Assembly: GCA_024403005.1 (NCBI GenBank)
Contig: JAKSSQ010000019.1
Coordinates: forward strand, 1-15,337
Source: Clostridia bacterium
GTDB lineage: Bacteria > Bacillota > Clostridia > Peptostreptococcales > Anaerovoracaceae
Direction: 5' to 3'
DNA: 15,337 nt
The notes beneath the pieces were generated by a model, which searched no databases, was not told where the DNA came from, and saw nothing but the letters and a program-made list of their open reading frames with translations. The position numbers were made by a program, and so were the translations under genes. Below, piece by piece: positions 6,560-14,180 of this stretch. Each line of letters begins with the position of its first letter. The first letter of the stretch is position 1.

Positions 6560-6913
6560 ATGATTAACGCAAGAGAAATTCTCAACGATTTCATGAATGG
6601 TGTAGGCAAGATGTCCGAAATGGACGGTCCCTTCATTAACAACTTCATGGCTTTCGATGGTTCCGCAGGTACAGGCAACGGCGCTATCACAGATAAGCAG
6701 AAGGAGCTCATCGCAGTAGGTATCGGTATCAGCAGACTCTGCCAGTACTGCATCTGCGTACACGTTCGCGGCGCTTACCAGGCTGGTGCTACAAGAGAAG
6801 AAATCATGGCAGCTGCAGAAGTAGCTATGACATTCGGCGGCGGCCCGACACTGGCTTACAGTGCTGCAGTTCTCACAGCAGCTCTCGACGAATTCGAACA
6901 CGACTTCGAATAA
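6560..6913 (+). CDS. AhpD-like / carboxymuconolactone decarboxylase family CxxC protein
   Basis: A 117-residue all-helical protein of the CMD/AhpD family. The redox motif is CQYC (Cys61, Cys64), with His68 four residues after the second Cys and Glu49 twelve residues before the first. This matches the spacing of the catalytic Cys130/Cys133, His137 and Glu118 of mycobacterial AhpD as I recall them. The His between the two cysteines of AhpD is replaced by Tyr63. An extra Cys66 is present. The family often acts as a thiol peroxidase or disulfide reductase and contains no decarboxylase signature here. I start at 6560 because GGAAGGAG precedes it; an ATG 30 bp upstream lies before that site. It is the first gene after the promoter, and the next gene encodes a lipoyl-linked E3. 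That echoes the AhpD-lipoyl-Lpd peroxidase chain of Mycobacterium tuberculosis. Confidence 0.85.
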   Translation: MINAREILNDFMNGVGKMSEMDGPFINNFMAFDGSAGTGNGAITDKQKELIAVGIGISRLCQYCICVHVRGAYQAGATREEIMAAAEVAMTFGGGPTLAYSAAVLTAALDEFEHDFE

Positions 6914-6923
6914 TTGAACAACC

Positions 6924-6972
6924 GGGGCATTGCCCCATCGACGGCATACGGGTGCATATTGCACCCGTATGC
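6924..6972 (+). other. Two intercistronic hairpins between the AhpD-like and E3 genes
   Basis: GGGGC-ATT-GCCCC (6924-6936) is followed by a perfect 13-bp hairpin (6944-6956 with 6960-6972, loop TAT). No proper T-run follows, so full termination is doubtful. Partial attenuation or protection of the upstream message's 3' end is more likely, giving more AhpD-like protein than E3. Confidence 0.6.
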
Positions 6973-6995
6973 TTGTAATTTGCCGGAGGATATTT

Positions 6996-8909
6996 ATGAT
7001 CAGAGAAGTTTCAATCGCAAAAGTAGATACAGTATTAATAGACTGGGCAGTAAAGCCCGGAGACCATGTAGAAGTCAAGGACCTGCTGTGCACTGCAAAG
7101 CTTGGAACTATGACCAGAGAAGTAAACAGCAAAATCAGCGGAACCGTTAAGGAACTGCTTGCAAAACCGGGTGACGCTGTTGCCGGCACTGCAGTAGTCT
7201 GCACTATCGAAGAAGACGAAGTAGAAGAATGCGCAGCATCTTCCATCGAACCCGGAGCAATTGTAGAAATAAAGGCTGAAAAGCTTGGCGCAGACAAGGC
7301 TAAAGTTAAGGAAGTCTGCGTAAAGTTCGGTGAAACAATCAAGGCCGGCGCAGTTCTTGCAGTTGCAGCTGCAGGAAAATTAAATAAGGAAATTACCTCT
7401 CCCTACGGCGGAGAAGTTAAGGAAATAAATGCCGTTAAGGACGAAGACATCGCTAACGACCAGGTTATCGCAGTTATCGTTGCAGACGGCACAGAAGTTA
7501 CAGCAAACTCCAAGGCCAAGGTGTCCGTTGCGGTCATCGGCGGAGGCCCCGGCGGCTACGTTGCAGCTATCAGAGCAGCACAGCTCGGCGGCGAAGTGAC
7601 ATTAATCGAAAAGAACAGAGAAGGCGGCACTTGTCTTAACGTAGGATGCATTCCCACAAAGGCTTTAATGCACAGCGCTGAAACCTATCTTACAGCTAAG
7701 AACGGCGCAAACGCAGGCGTTGTAGTCGAAGGCGTAAGCCTCAACTGGCCCCAGGTTCAGAACTACAGACAGGGCGTATCCGACAAGCTCGTAGACGGCG
7801 TTAAGGGCCTGCTGGCTGCCAATGGGGTCACAACAATTAAGGGCACAGCTGCTTTCGCAGACGCAAAGACAGTAAAGGTAGTTAAGGAAGACGGAACAAC
7901 TGCAGAAGTAAAGGCAGATAAGTTTATTATTGCCACAGGTTCCTATCCCTTCATGCCGCCCATCCCCGGCCTGGAAGGCAACAAGGCTTGCATCGATTCC
8001 ACAGGTGCACTTACGCTGGAAAAGCTGCCCGAATCCATGATTATCATCGGCGGCGGCGTTATCGGCGTGGAACTCGCCTGCGCATACAACGCATTCGGCA
8101 CAAAGGTTACAGTAATCGAAATGCTGGACAGACTTATGCCTGTAATGGATCTGGAGCTTACAGTTGAAGCGCAGAAGATTATGGAAGCCAAGGGTATCGA
8201 ATTCTGCCTGTCCACAAAGGTTGAAAGCTTCGAAGAAACAGCTGCAGGTTCAAAGGTTTACACAACTCTTGCAGACGGAACACCTAAGACCTTCGAAGCA
8301 GAAAAGGTTCTCGTAGCTGTAGGCAGAAGAAGCAATACAGCAAACCTCAACCTGGAAGCTGCAGGCGTTGCAGCGGACCGCGGCAGAATTACCGTTAACG
8401 AAAAGATGCAGACAAACGTAAACGGCATCTACGCTATCGGCGACTGCACAGGCAAGATTATGCTCGCGCACACAGCTTTCGCCATGGGCGAAGTTGCAGC
8501 TGAAAACGCAATGGGCGAAAACAGTGCTTACAGCGAAAGAGTAATTCCTTCCTGCGTATACATGTTCCCCGAATTTGCATCCGTTGGCCTCACAGAAGAA
8601 CAGGTTAAGGCAAAGGGCTATGCATACAAGGTTGGTAAGATCCCCATGATTTCCAACGGCAAGTCCCTCATCATGGAAGAAACCGAAGGCTACGTAAAGA
8701 TCCTGTCCGACGCAAGAAGCGGCAAGGTTCTGGGCGCACACATCCTGGGCGCAAGAGCTACAGACCTTATCGGCGAAGTTGCTGCAGTTATGCAGATGTA
8801 CGGCACAGTTAAGGACATTATCGCAGCTGTACACTCCCACCCGACAGTATCCGAAGCTGTACACGAAGCAGCTCTCGCCTGCGAAGACAGAGCAATCCAC
8901 TTTAAGTAA
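6996..8909 (+). CDS. Dihydrolipoyl dehydrogenase (E3) with two N-terminal lipoyl-like domains
   Basis: The 637-residue protein joins two ~75-80-residue lipoyl/biotinyl-like domains (about 1-76 and 86-165) to a complete E3 of ~460 residues. The E3 part has the FAD motif GGGPGG (182-187), the redox disulfide Cys213/Cys218 (GTCLNVGCIP), a second GGGVIG nucleotide motif and the C-terminal catalytic HPTVSE. It should oxidise dihydrolipoyl groups with NAD+, or run in reverse. In domain 2, Lys128 (AAGKLNKE) falls exactly at the modified-lysine position of the beta-hairpin. In domain 1 the matching residue is Thr38 (KLGTMT), so that domain seems unable to carry the cofactor. The flanking DKA or AMKM consensus is absent at both sites. 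The start at 6996 follows GGAGGA (6985-6990). A lipoate-protein ligase closes the cluster, favouring lipoyl over biotin. Confidence 0.88.
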   Translation: MIREVSIAKVDTVLIDWAVKPGDHVEVKDLLCTAKLGTMTREVNSKISGTVKELLAKPGDAVAGTAVVCTIEEDEVEECAASSIEPGAIVEIKAEKLGADKAKVKEVCVKFGETIKAGAVLAVAAAGKLNKEITSPYGGEVKEINAVKDEDIANDQVIAVIVADGTEVTANSKAKVSVAVIGGGPGGYVAAIRAAQLGGEVTLIEKNREGGTCLNVGCIPTKALMHSAETYLTAKNGANAGVVVEGVSLNWPQVQNYRQGVSDKLVDGVKGLLAANGVTTIKGTAAFADAKTVKVVKEDGTTAEVKADKFIIATGSYPFMPPIPGLEGNKACIDSTGALTLEKLPESMIIIGGGVIGVELACAYNAFGTKVTVIEMLDRLMPVMDLELTVEAQKIMEAKGIEFCLSTKVESFEETAAGSKVYTTLADGTPKTFEAEKVLVAVGRRSNTANLNLEAAGVAADRGRITVNEKMQTNVNGIYAIGDCTGKIMLAHTAFAMGEVAAENAMGENSAYSERVIPSCVYMFPEFASVGLTEEQVKAKGYAYKVGKIPMISNGKSLIMEETEGYVKILSDARSGKVLGAHILGARATDLIGEVAAVMQMYGTVKDIIAAVHSHPTVSEAVHEAALACEDRAIHFK

Positions 8910-8911
8910 TA

Positions 8912-8948
8912 CTGTTTAATTGTGCGAAGGCGCTTAAACAGATATAAT
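8912..8948 (+). promoter_or_regulatory. Hairpin and candidate internal promoter before the molybdo-oxidoreductase gene
   Basis: CTGTTTAA (8912-8919) pairs with TTAAACAG (8934-8941) around a 14-base loop; no T-run follows. Overlapping it, a consensus TATAAT (8943-8948) lies 17 bp after TTGTGC (8920-8925), a weak -35. The Mo-enzyme gene could thus have its own transcript. The hairpin may instead be a weak attenuator. Confidence 0.4.
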
Positions 8949-8997
8949 AAAAAGATAAGTTTGAATGCAAAAAGGCAACATAGAAAGGAGTCAATTC

Positions 8998-11220
8998 ATG
9001 GCAGAAACATATAATCCCATTCCGTGGAGACTGCATGAAGACCTGGACAAATACGCCGTTGAGAAAAACGTTCCCGTATGGATCGGCGGAAAGAAAGTTA
9101 TCGCAGACAGAGTCGTTAAGACCTGCTGCCCCCATAACTGCTACGATACCTGCGGCGAACGGGTTTATATCAAAGACGAAAAGGTTATAAAGATTGAGGG
9201 TGAACCCACTCACCCCATTACAAAGGGACATCTCTGCCTTAAGGGCTTTGCAAATGTTCCCAAGATAAACAGCCCCGAACGCGTTAAGTACCCCATGCTT
9301 CGCGTAGGCGAAAGAGGCGAAGGCAAGTTCAAGAGAATCTCCTGGAACGAAGCCATGGACTGGATGGTAGACAAGATCCACGAACTCCAGGAAAAGTACG
9401 GCAGAGAAAGCATCGTTGAATACGCTTACTCCGGCAACCGCGAACACCTGGCAAAGGCTGTAGCAGCAAGACTCTGGAACCTCATGGGCGCATCCAAGCT
9501 CGTAGGAAGCTTCTGCCTGCTCTCCGGCGTTGCAGGCTCCGTAGGCACAGTAGGAAGCCAGTACACAATGGACCCCCACATCTGGGCAGAACACGCAGAC
9601 ACAATCTTCCTCGTAGGCAGAAACTGCTCCGCTACAAACCCCCACATCTTCCCCTTCCTCTACAAGGCTAAGGAAAGAGGTGCAAAGCTGGTAGTTTCCG
9701 ATCCTTACGCAACAGGCGTTGCAGCCAAGGCAGACCTGCACTTAAGACCCCGTCCGGGTACAGACGGAGCCATGGCTCTCGGCATGATCCACTGGATCCT
9801 CAAGAACAACCTGGAAGACAAGAAATTCATCGAAGAAAAGACTGTAGGCATCGAAGAACTCAGAGAACTTGTGGAAGAATGGACTCCGGAATATACCGAG
9901 GAAGTCACCACAATTCCTAAGGAACAGATTATTAAGGCTGCAGAACTCTTCGCTACTACAAATACAATGTTCGAAATCGGCTATGGCCAGCAGCGCTACA
10001 GCAACGGCCATCAGGTTCAGCAGGCTCTGGCATGCCTCGCTGCCGTTTGCGGCAGCTTCGGCAAGGAATCCGCAAACTACGACGGCATTTCCGGCATGGC
10101 ATTCCCCGGAGTTACAGGCTTTGCTCATAACGCAGCAGTAGCAGTACCCGAAGGTGCAGAAATTCCCCCTGCAAGAATGGTTAACATCGCTGCTATCGCA
10201 AAGGCTATCCACGAAGCTAAGGAACCTCCCATCAAGGGCGTTATTTCCTACCGCGGCGGCCTCATTTCCCAGCAGCCCAACGTAGATTACACCATCGAAG
10301 CAGTTAAGTCCCTGGACATGTTCGTAACAATCGAACAGTTCATGACAGACGATACAGACTACGCAGATCTGGTTCTTCCCGCATGCCACTATCTGGAACA
10401 GTACGGCGTACATCCTTCCTACTGGCACAACTATCACCAGATCCTCGTTCCGGTGGCTCAGCCTCCCTACGAATGCGTACCCGACATCGAAATCTTCTGC
10501 GAACTGGGCAGACGCCTTGGCTACGAAGAATACTTCCCCAAGGATAAGACAGGCCTGGACTACGCAAGAGATCTGGTTGGAGACGAATGCGATTTCGACG
10601 CTATCGTATCTCCCAACGGTCCTGCAAGACACTCCGAAGAATGGTGCCCGGCAGTTCCTTACCAGACCTTCGATACTCCTTCCGGAAAGTTTGAATTCCA
10701 TTCATCCGTACTGGAAGAAAGAGGCAAAAAGTTCCCCGGACACTACGATCCTCTGCCCAGATACTACGAACCGGACGAAAGCATTGCAGCTACACCGGAA
10801 CTGGCAAAGAAGTATCCGCTCAACATCATCTCCCAGCACCCGTCCTTCAGAACCCACTCCCAGTACTACAATCTGCCGTGGATTCAGGAAATCGAAGGCC
10901 CCGCAAAGGTGTTCATGAGCAAGGAAGATGCTCAGTCCAGAGGCATTGCAGACGGAGATAAGGTAAGAATCTTCAACGACAGAGGCGAACTGGAAAACAT
11001 TACAGCCAAAGTCGGCATAAGACTCAAGCAGGGCGTTGTTGAAATGAGCAGCGGCATGTGGGTCAAGCTGGGCGGAAGCGTAAACAAGCTTACAAAGCTC
11101 ATCCCTGCCGGTCCCAGAGACATCCTGGCAGAAGACGGAATCCTTTCCGACTATAACGTTCTGCTGGACGGCAACACCGGCTCCTACTTTAACACCCTCG
11201 TAGAAATAGAAAAGATGTAA
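8998..11220 (+). CDS. Cytoplasmic molybdopterin (Mo/W-bis-PGD) oxidoreductase, DMSO-reductase family
   Basis: The 740-residue catalytic subunit has the family's N-terminal [4Fe-4S] domain (Cys44, Cys48, Cys52, Cys80, then Lys82 in CLKG, the residue that usually bridges cluster and pterin). A molybdopterin core follows, and a C-terminal molydopterin dinucleotide-binding domain starts around residue 605. Cys173 in SFCLLSGVAGS is the best candidate metal ligand, as in Cys-ligated members. There is no in-frame TGA selenocysteine and no twin-arginine signal peptide, so the enzyme is cytoplasmic. The start at 8998 follows AAAGGAG (8984-8990); an ATG 33 bp upstream lacks one. The next gene encodes a DmsB-like four-cluster partner. 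The family covers formate, thiosulfate, polysulfide, N-/S-oxide and hydration reactions, and the substrate cannot be assigned. Confidence 0.9.
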   Translation: MAETYNPIPWRLHEDLDKYAVEKNVPVWIGGKKVIADRVVKTCCPHNCYDTCGERVYIKDEKVIKIEGEPTHPITKGHLCLKGFANVPKINSPERVKYPMLRVGERGEGKFKRISWNEAMDWMVDKIHELQEKYGRESIVEYAYSGNREHLAKAVAARLWNLMGASKLVGSFCLLSGVAGSVGTVGSQYTMDPHIWAEHADTIFLVGRNCSATNPHIFPFLYKAKERGAKLVVSDPYATGVAAKADLHLRPRPGTDGAMALGMIHWILKNNLEDKKFIEEKTVGIEELRELVEEWTPEYTEEVTTIPKEQIIKAAELFATTNTMFEIGYGQQRYSNGHQVQQALACLAAVCGSFGKESANYDGISGMAFPGVTGFAHNAAVAVPEGAEIPPARMVNIAAIAKAIHEAKEPPIKGVISYRGGLISQQPNVDYTIEAVKSLDMFVTIEQFMTDDTDYADLVLPACHYLEQYGVHPSYWHNYHQILVPVAQPPYECVPDIEIFCELGRRLGYEEYFPKDKTGLDYARDLVGDECDFDAIVSPNGPARHSEEWCPAVPYQTFDTPSGKFEFHSSVLEERGKKFPGHYDPLPRYYEPDESIAATPELAKKYPLNIISQHPSFRTHSQYYNLPWIQEIEGPAKVFMSKEDAQSRGIADGDKVRIFNDRGELENITAKVGIRLKQGVVEMSSGMWVKLGGSVNKLTKLIPAGPRDILAEDGILSDYNVLLDGNTGSYFNTLVEIEKM

Positions 11221-11231
11221 GGGAGGCTGTC

Positions 11232-11756
11232 ATGGATTACAGAAATCAGCGCACTCTTTATATAGACCCGAAACGCTGCATGGGCTGCCGTGCCTGCGAA
11301 ACAGTATGCAAACTGGAAAACGACCTCCCCAGAGGCCCCAGATTTACAATGGTTACGGAAATTGAAACAGGTGAAGGTCTGGACGAAAAGCTCAGCTTCC
11401 TGCCCATTCCCTGCCAGCACTGCGGCGATGCTCCCTGCGTAAAGGCCTGCCCGACAGGAGCTCTTTACAAGAGAGAAGACGGCATCGTATTAATCGAAAA
11501 GTCCAGATGCATTGGCTGTCACGAATGCCTGTGGGCATGCCCCTTCGGCGTACCCCAGTTCGGAAACGACGGACGCATGCAGAAGTGCACAATGTGCTAC
11601 AACCGCATCGACGAAGGCGACCAGCCTGCCTGCGCAAAGAACTGCCCGGCAGAAGCCATCATCTGCGATACAGTAGAAAACGTATCCAGAATTATAAGAG
11701 AAAGATATTCCAAGAGCGCCAACACCATGAGCGGATTCATGGAAGAAGGCAAGTAG
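11232..11756 (+). CDS. Four-cluster [4Fe-4S] electron-transfer subunit (DmsB/NrfC-like)
   Basis: A 174-residue ferredoxin-like protein with sixteen cysteines in four groups: 16/19/22/26, 61/64/69/73, 93/96/99/103 and 119/122/134/138. The long CxxC-x11-CxxxC last group and the CQHCGDAPCVKACP second group are typical of the beta subunits of DMSO-reductase-family enzymes. It starts 11 bp after the Mo-enzyme gene behind GGGAGG (11221-11226 region). It most likely docks on that enzyme and carries electrons between it and the other ferredoxin or flavoprotein. No membrane anchor gene is present, so the complex is probably soluble. Confidence 0.92.
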   Translation: MDYRNQRTLYIDPKRCMGCRACETVCKLENDLPRGPRFTMVTEIETGEGLDEKLSFLPIPCQHCGDAPCVKACPTGALYKREDGIVLIEKSRCIGCHECLWACPFGVPQFGNDGRMQKCTMCYNRIDEGDQPACAKNCPAEAIICDTVENVSRIIRERYSKSANTMSGFMEEGK

Positions 11757-11766
11757 GAGGCAAAGC

Positions 11767-12249
11767 ATGAAATTACTGACATTCGATCAGTCTAAATGCA
11801 CGAACTGCGGCGCCTGCTCTGCTGTCTGCTCTCTGGAAAAGAAGGGCGTGGTGCAGCCGTCTCAGGCGAGAATTCACATTAAGGCTGCCTGTGCAGAAAA
11901 CGGAGAAAAAGTTCTCCGCGCTTCCGTCTGCCAGCACTGCGCAAGACCCGTATGCGTAACAGCCTGCATGAAGGGCATTGTCCACAAGGACCCCGAAACA
12001 GGTTTTGTTTCCCGCGAAAAGGAAGGCTGCATAGCCTGCGCTGCATGCGCAGTCATGTGCCCCGTTGGTGCAGCAGTTCTCGATACTGACGCCAATGCAT
12101 TCCTCACCTGCGACCTCTGCGGCGGCGACCCCGCCTGCGTTAAGGTCTGCAGCAGCGGTGCTTTAAGCTATGCAGACCCGGCAGAAGCCAGCGCAGCTTT
12201 CAGAAACAGCTATGCGCTAAAGGCAGTTGGAAGGGGGCTTGTAAAATGA
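11767..12249 (+). CDS. Second four-cluster [4Fe-4S] ferredoxin
   Basis: A 160-residue polyferredoxin with cysteines at 11/14/17/21, 55/58/63/67, 88/91/94/98 and 115/118/124/128, enough for four [4Fe-4S] clusters. It resembles the iron-sulfur subunits (HycB/CooF-like) that accompany aldehyde:ferredoxin oxidoreductases and hydrogenases more than the DmsB type of the previous gene. AGGAGG (11755-11760) precedes its ATG, and its stop overlaps the next start as ATGA. The Ala-rich C-terminal ~30 residues carry no cluster motif. Two different four-cluster ferredoxins side by side suggest an electron wire with two ends: one at the Mo enzyme and one at the flavoprotein/AOR-like pair. That arrangement is inference. 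Confidence 0.9.
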   Translation: MKLLTFDQSKCTNCGACSAVCSLEKKGVVQPSQARIHIKAACAENGEKVLRASVCQHCARPVCVTACMKGIVHKDPETGFVSREKEGCIACAACAVMCPVGAAVLDTDANAFLTCDLCGGDPACVKVCSSGALSYADPAEASAAFRNSYALKAVGRGLVK

Positions 12250-12896
12250 GTACTCTTAAAATAAGCTGCGGCGCAGCAGACGCTAAAAGCGGCATCCTTC
12301 TTTCTGCAGGCATCCTCGCAGGATGCGGCGCACCCGGTGCAGATGTAATGATCTGGCAGGTTGCAGGAAAGAAAGGCTTTAAATACTACGAAAGCAGCAG
12401 ACTTGCAGCTGCTATGAACTTTGCAGGCGCAGGACGCGTTGCCATTAAGGGCAAGTCCGAAGAACCGGTTGTAATCTATATTTCCGAAGGCAAGGCGGTT
12501 GCAGAACCCTTCTGCGGAAGCTCTAAGGAACTTCGCGACTACTACGTTACGGATAACACAGTTGTCCTGAGCGTGGAAGACTGCGGACTCATGGACGATG
12601 CAGGAAATATCTGCGGCGAAGAAGAAATCGCAGCTAAGCTTAAGTCCATGAATATCTGCGGAATCGTAGCAGAGGGAAGCGGCGCAGTAGTGCCCGCAGA
12701 CGCAAAGCTGCTCAGGAAGACTATCGCAGGTATGTACGAAGCTTTAGATATGGCCTGCTGCCCCGAAATCGAGCCGGAGGACGAAGTTTATCTGGCTATG
12801 GGCATAAACCCCAAAGCAGTGTGCAAAAGCAGAAAATACAAGGGATTTGTTAAGAAGCTCGTAAAGGCAGTAAGCGGAGAGGAGGCTGAGTTATGA
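12246..12896 (+). CDS. Standalone aldehyde:ferredoxin oxidoreductase N-domain-like protein
   Basis: A 216-residue protein. About residues 20-88 resemble the N-terminal domain of tungsten aldehyde:ferredoxin oxidoreductases: GAPGADVM corresponds to the GAPGSGRF region, and MNFAGAGRVAIKGKSEEPVVIYI corresponds in pattern to the 'KFAGYDAIVIEGKAEKPVYLYI' type of strand-turn-strand. In full-length AORs (~600 residues) this domain helps bind the tungstopterin, while the cluster-binding Cys motif and active site lie in the missing C-terminal domains. None of those is present here or in the next gene. It contains nine Cys (8, 27, 90, 113, 123, 138, 171, 172, 193) not arranged as a ferredoxin motif. 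It overlaps both neighbours by ATGA. It may be a retained structural or cofactor-holding piece. Function is unknown. Confidence 0.7.
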   Translation: MSTLKISCGAADAKSGILLSAGILAGCGAPGADVMIWQVAGKKGFKYYESSRLAAAMNFAGAGRVAIKGKSEEPVVIYISEGKAVAEPFCGSSKELRDYYVTDNTVVLSVEDCGLMDDAGNICGEEEIAAKLKSMNICGIVAEGSGAVVPADAKLLRKTIAGMYEALDMACCPEIEPEDEVYLAMGINPKAVCKSRKYKGFVKKLVKAVSGEEAEL

Positions 12897-14179
12897 TGAA
12901 GGCAGACGTACTCATCATCGGATGCGGCCCCGCAGGAAGCTGCGCAGCCTTTGCCGCAAAGAAGGCAAATCCGGATTTATGCGTTGTGGTCACCACTAAA
13001 GAAGCCCACAGCGAATATTCCGCACCTGCGCTCCCGGATTACCTGTCCGGCGAAATCGACAGGGAAATGCTTTTCGTAAGAAAGGCAAACGAATATAAAA
13101 AAGCCGGTATCCAGCTCCTGAGCGGAGAAGATATCGTTAAAATCGACAGAGAAAAGAAGATTGCAGTTTCCGCTTCCGGCAGGGAAATTTCCTACGGCAA
13201 GCTGGTTCTGGCCATGGGAAGCTTCCCCATCCAGCTCCGCAAGATGCCTGGAACAAATCTCCCCGGAAACTTCGTAACAAAGACCATCGACGACATCGAA
13301 GCCATTCTCGGATATAAGGGAAAGAGCGCTGTCGTAGTAGGTTCCGGCGCCATCGGTCTGGAAGGCAGCATGGCTCTTAAGGCCCGCGGCTACGATAAGG
13401 TTACCATGGTGGAAGCGCTGGATTGGCTCAGCCCCAAGTCTCTGGACAAGGCCTGCTCCGACAAGCTTACCCAGTCTCTGAATTCCTTCGGCGTTGAAGT
13501 TCTGGCCGGCGAATCCGTACAGGGCGTAGAAGGAACGGACAAGGTTACAGGTGTTGTAACTTCCAAGCGCACTATCCCCTGCGACATTATCCTCTGGGGT
13601 ATCGGCATGCGCCCCGAAGTTACTCTGGCTAAGGACGCCGGTCTTGAAATCGGCGAACTGGGCGGTATCGTGGTTGACGAACGCATGCAGACTTCCGATC
13701 CGGATATCTATGCCTGCGGCGACTGCGTGCAGTCTGTTGACAGGCTTACAGGACAGCCCGCAATGCATCTCTTCTGGGAACCTGCCCAGAGAGGCGGCGA
13801 AGCAGCAGGTCTTAACTGCGCAGGCGGCGAAGCAATCTACGACGGCTCCACAGCTATTTTCCTTACTCACAAGGGCGGCCTTGCAATCGCTGCATTTGGC
13901 AGAACCGAAGACTCTTACAAGGGCGAAGGCTGCGTAGTTCTGGAAGAAAATACCAGAAAGAGCTACAGAAGATTAATCTTCGAAAAGGGCAAGCTTACAG
14001 GCGCCCAGATGGTGAACACCATGGAAGACGTGGACCTGCTCCTGGACCAGATTACAAAGAACTCCGTAGTGCGCCCCGGCGCATGGGATCTTTCCACAGT
14101 AATCGAAGACCTGGAGGGCAAATCCGTAAGAGACTGCATCAATTACTTCAGAAAAGAGCGCAGAGCTTTATTAAAATAG
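12893..14179 (+). CDS. FAD/NAD(P)-dependent pyridine nucleotide-disulfide-type oxidoreductase
   Basis: A 428-residue flavoprotein of the Pyr_redox_2 family. FAD binds at GCGPAG (10-15) and at YACGDC (274-279), and NAD(P) at GSGAIG (150-155). There is no CxxxxC redox disulfide of the E3 kind. Cys11 and Cys17 sit in and after the FAD glycine loop, and the NADH-oxidase/CoA-disulfide-reductase active Cys near 42-44 is not evident (SEYSAP). The layout fits NADH:ferredoxin or rubredoxin-type reductases, such as the flavin subunit (AorC-like) of bacterial aldehyde oxidoreductase complexes. It starts at 12893 by ATGA overlap with the AOR-like gene, 7 bases after GGAGG. It probably links NAD(P)H to the two polyferredoxins. 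Residues 395-428 form a short C-terminal helical tail. Confidence 0.85.
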   Translation: MMKADVLIIGCGPAGSCAAFAAKKANPDLCVVVTTKEAHSEYSAPALPDYLSGEIDREMLFVRKANEYKKAGIQLLSGEDIVKIDREKKIAVSASGREISYGKLVLAMGSFPIQLRKMPGTNLPGNFVTKTIDDIEAILGYKGKSAVVVGSGAIGLEGSMALKARGYDKVTMVEALDWLSPKSLDKACSDKLTQSLNSFGVEVLAGESVQGVEGTDKVTGVVTSKRTIPCDIILWGIGMRPEVTLAKDAGLEIGELGGIVVDERMQTSDPDIYACGDCVQSVDRLTGQPAMHLFWEPAQRGGEAAGLNCAGGEAIYDGSTAIFLTHKGGLAIAAFGRTEDSYKGEGCVVLEENTRKSYRRLIFEKGKLTGAQMVNTMEDVDLLLDQITKNSVVRPGAWDLSTVIEDLEGKSVRDCINYFRKERRALLK

Positions 14180-14180
14180 G

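Noticed and set aside
6996..8909. E3 of a pyruvate/2-oxoacid dehydrogenase or glycine cleavage system
   Set aside because: No E1, E2, GcvH, GcvP or GcvT gene is in the window, and the neighbours are of different families.
9742..10701. Long open frame on the minus strand (319 codons) opposite the Mo-enzyme gene, with similar antisense frames at 8902-9741, 12977-13870 and 4875-5510
   Set aside because: Their translations are Cys/Val-rich with no domain pattern, and they lie fully opposite well-supported genes with strong codon bias. I see no ribosome binding site or promoter for them.
8998..11220. Selenocysteine formate dehydrogenase
   Set aside because: No in-frame TGA is present and the candidate ligand is Cys173 (TGC); the local SFCLLSG sequence is not the usual formate dehydrogenase active-site motif.
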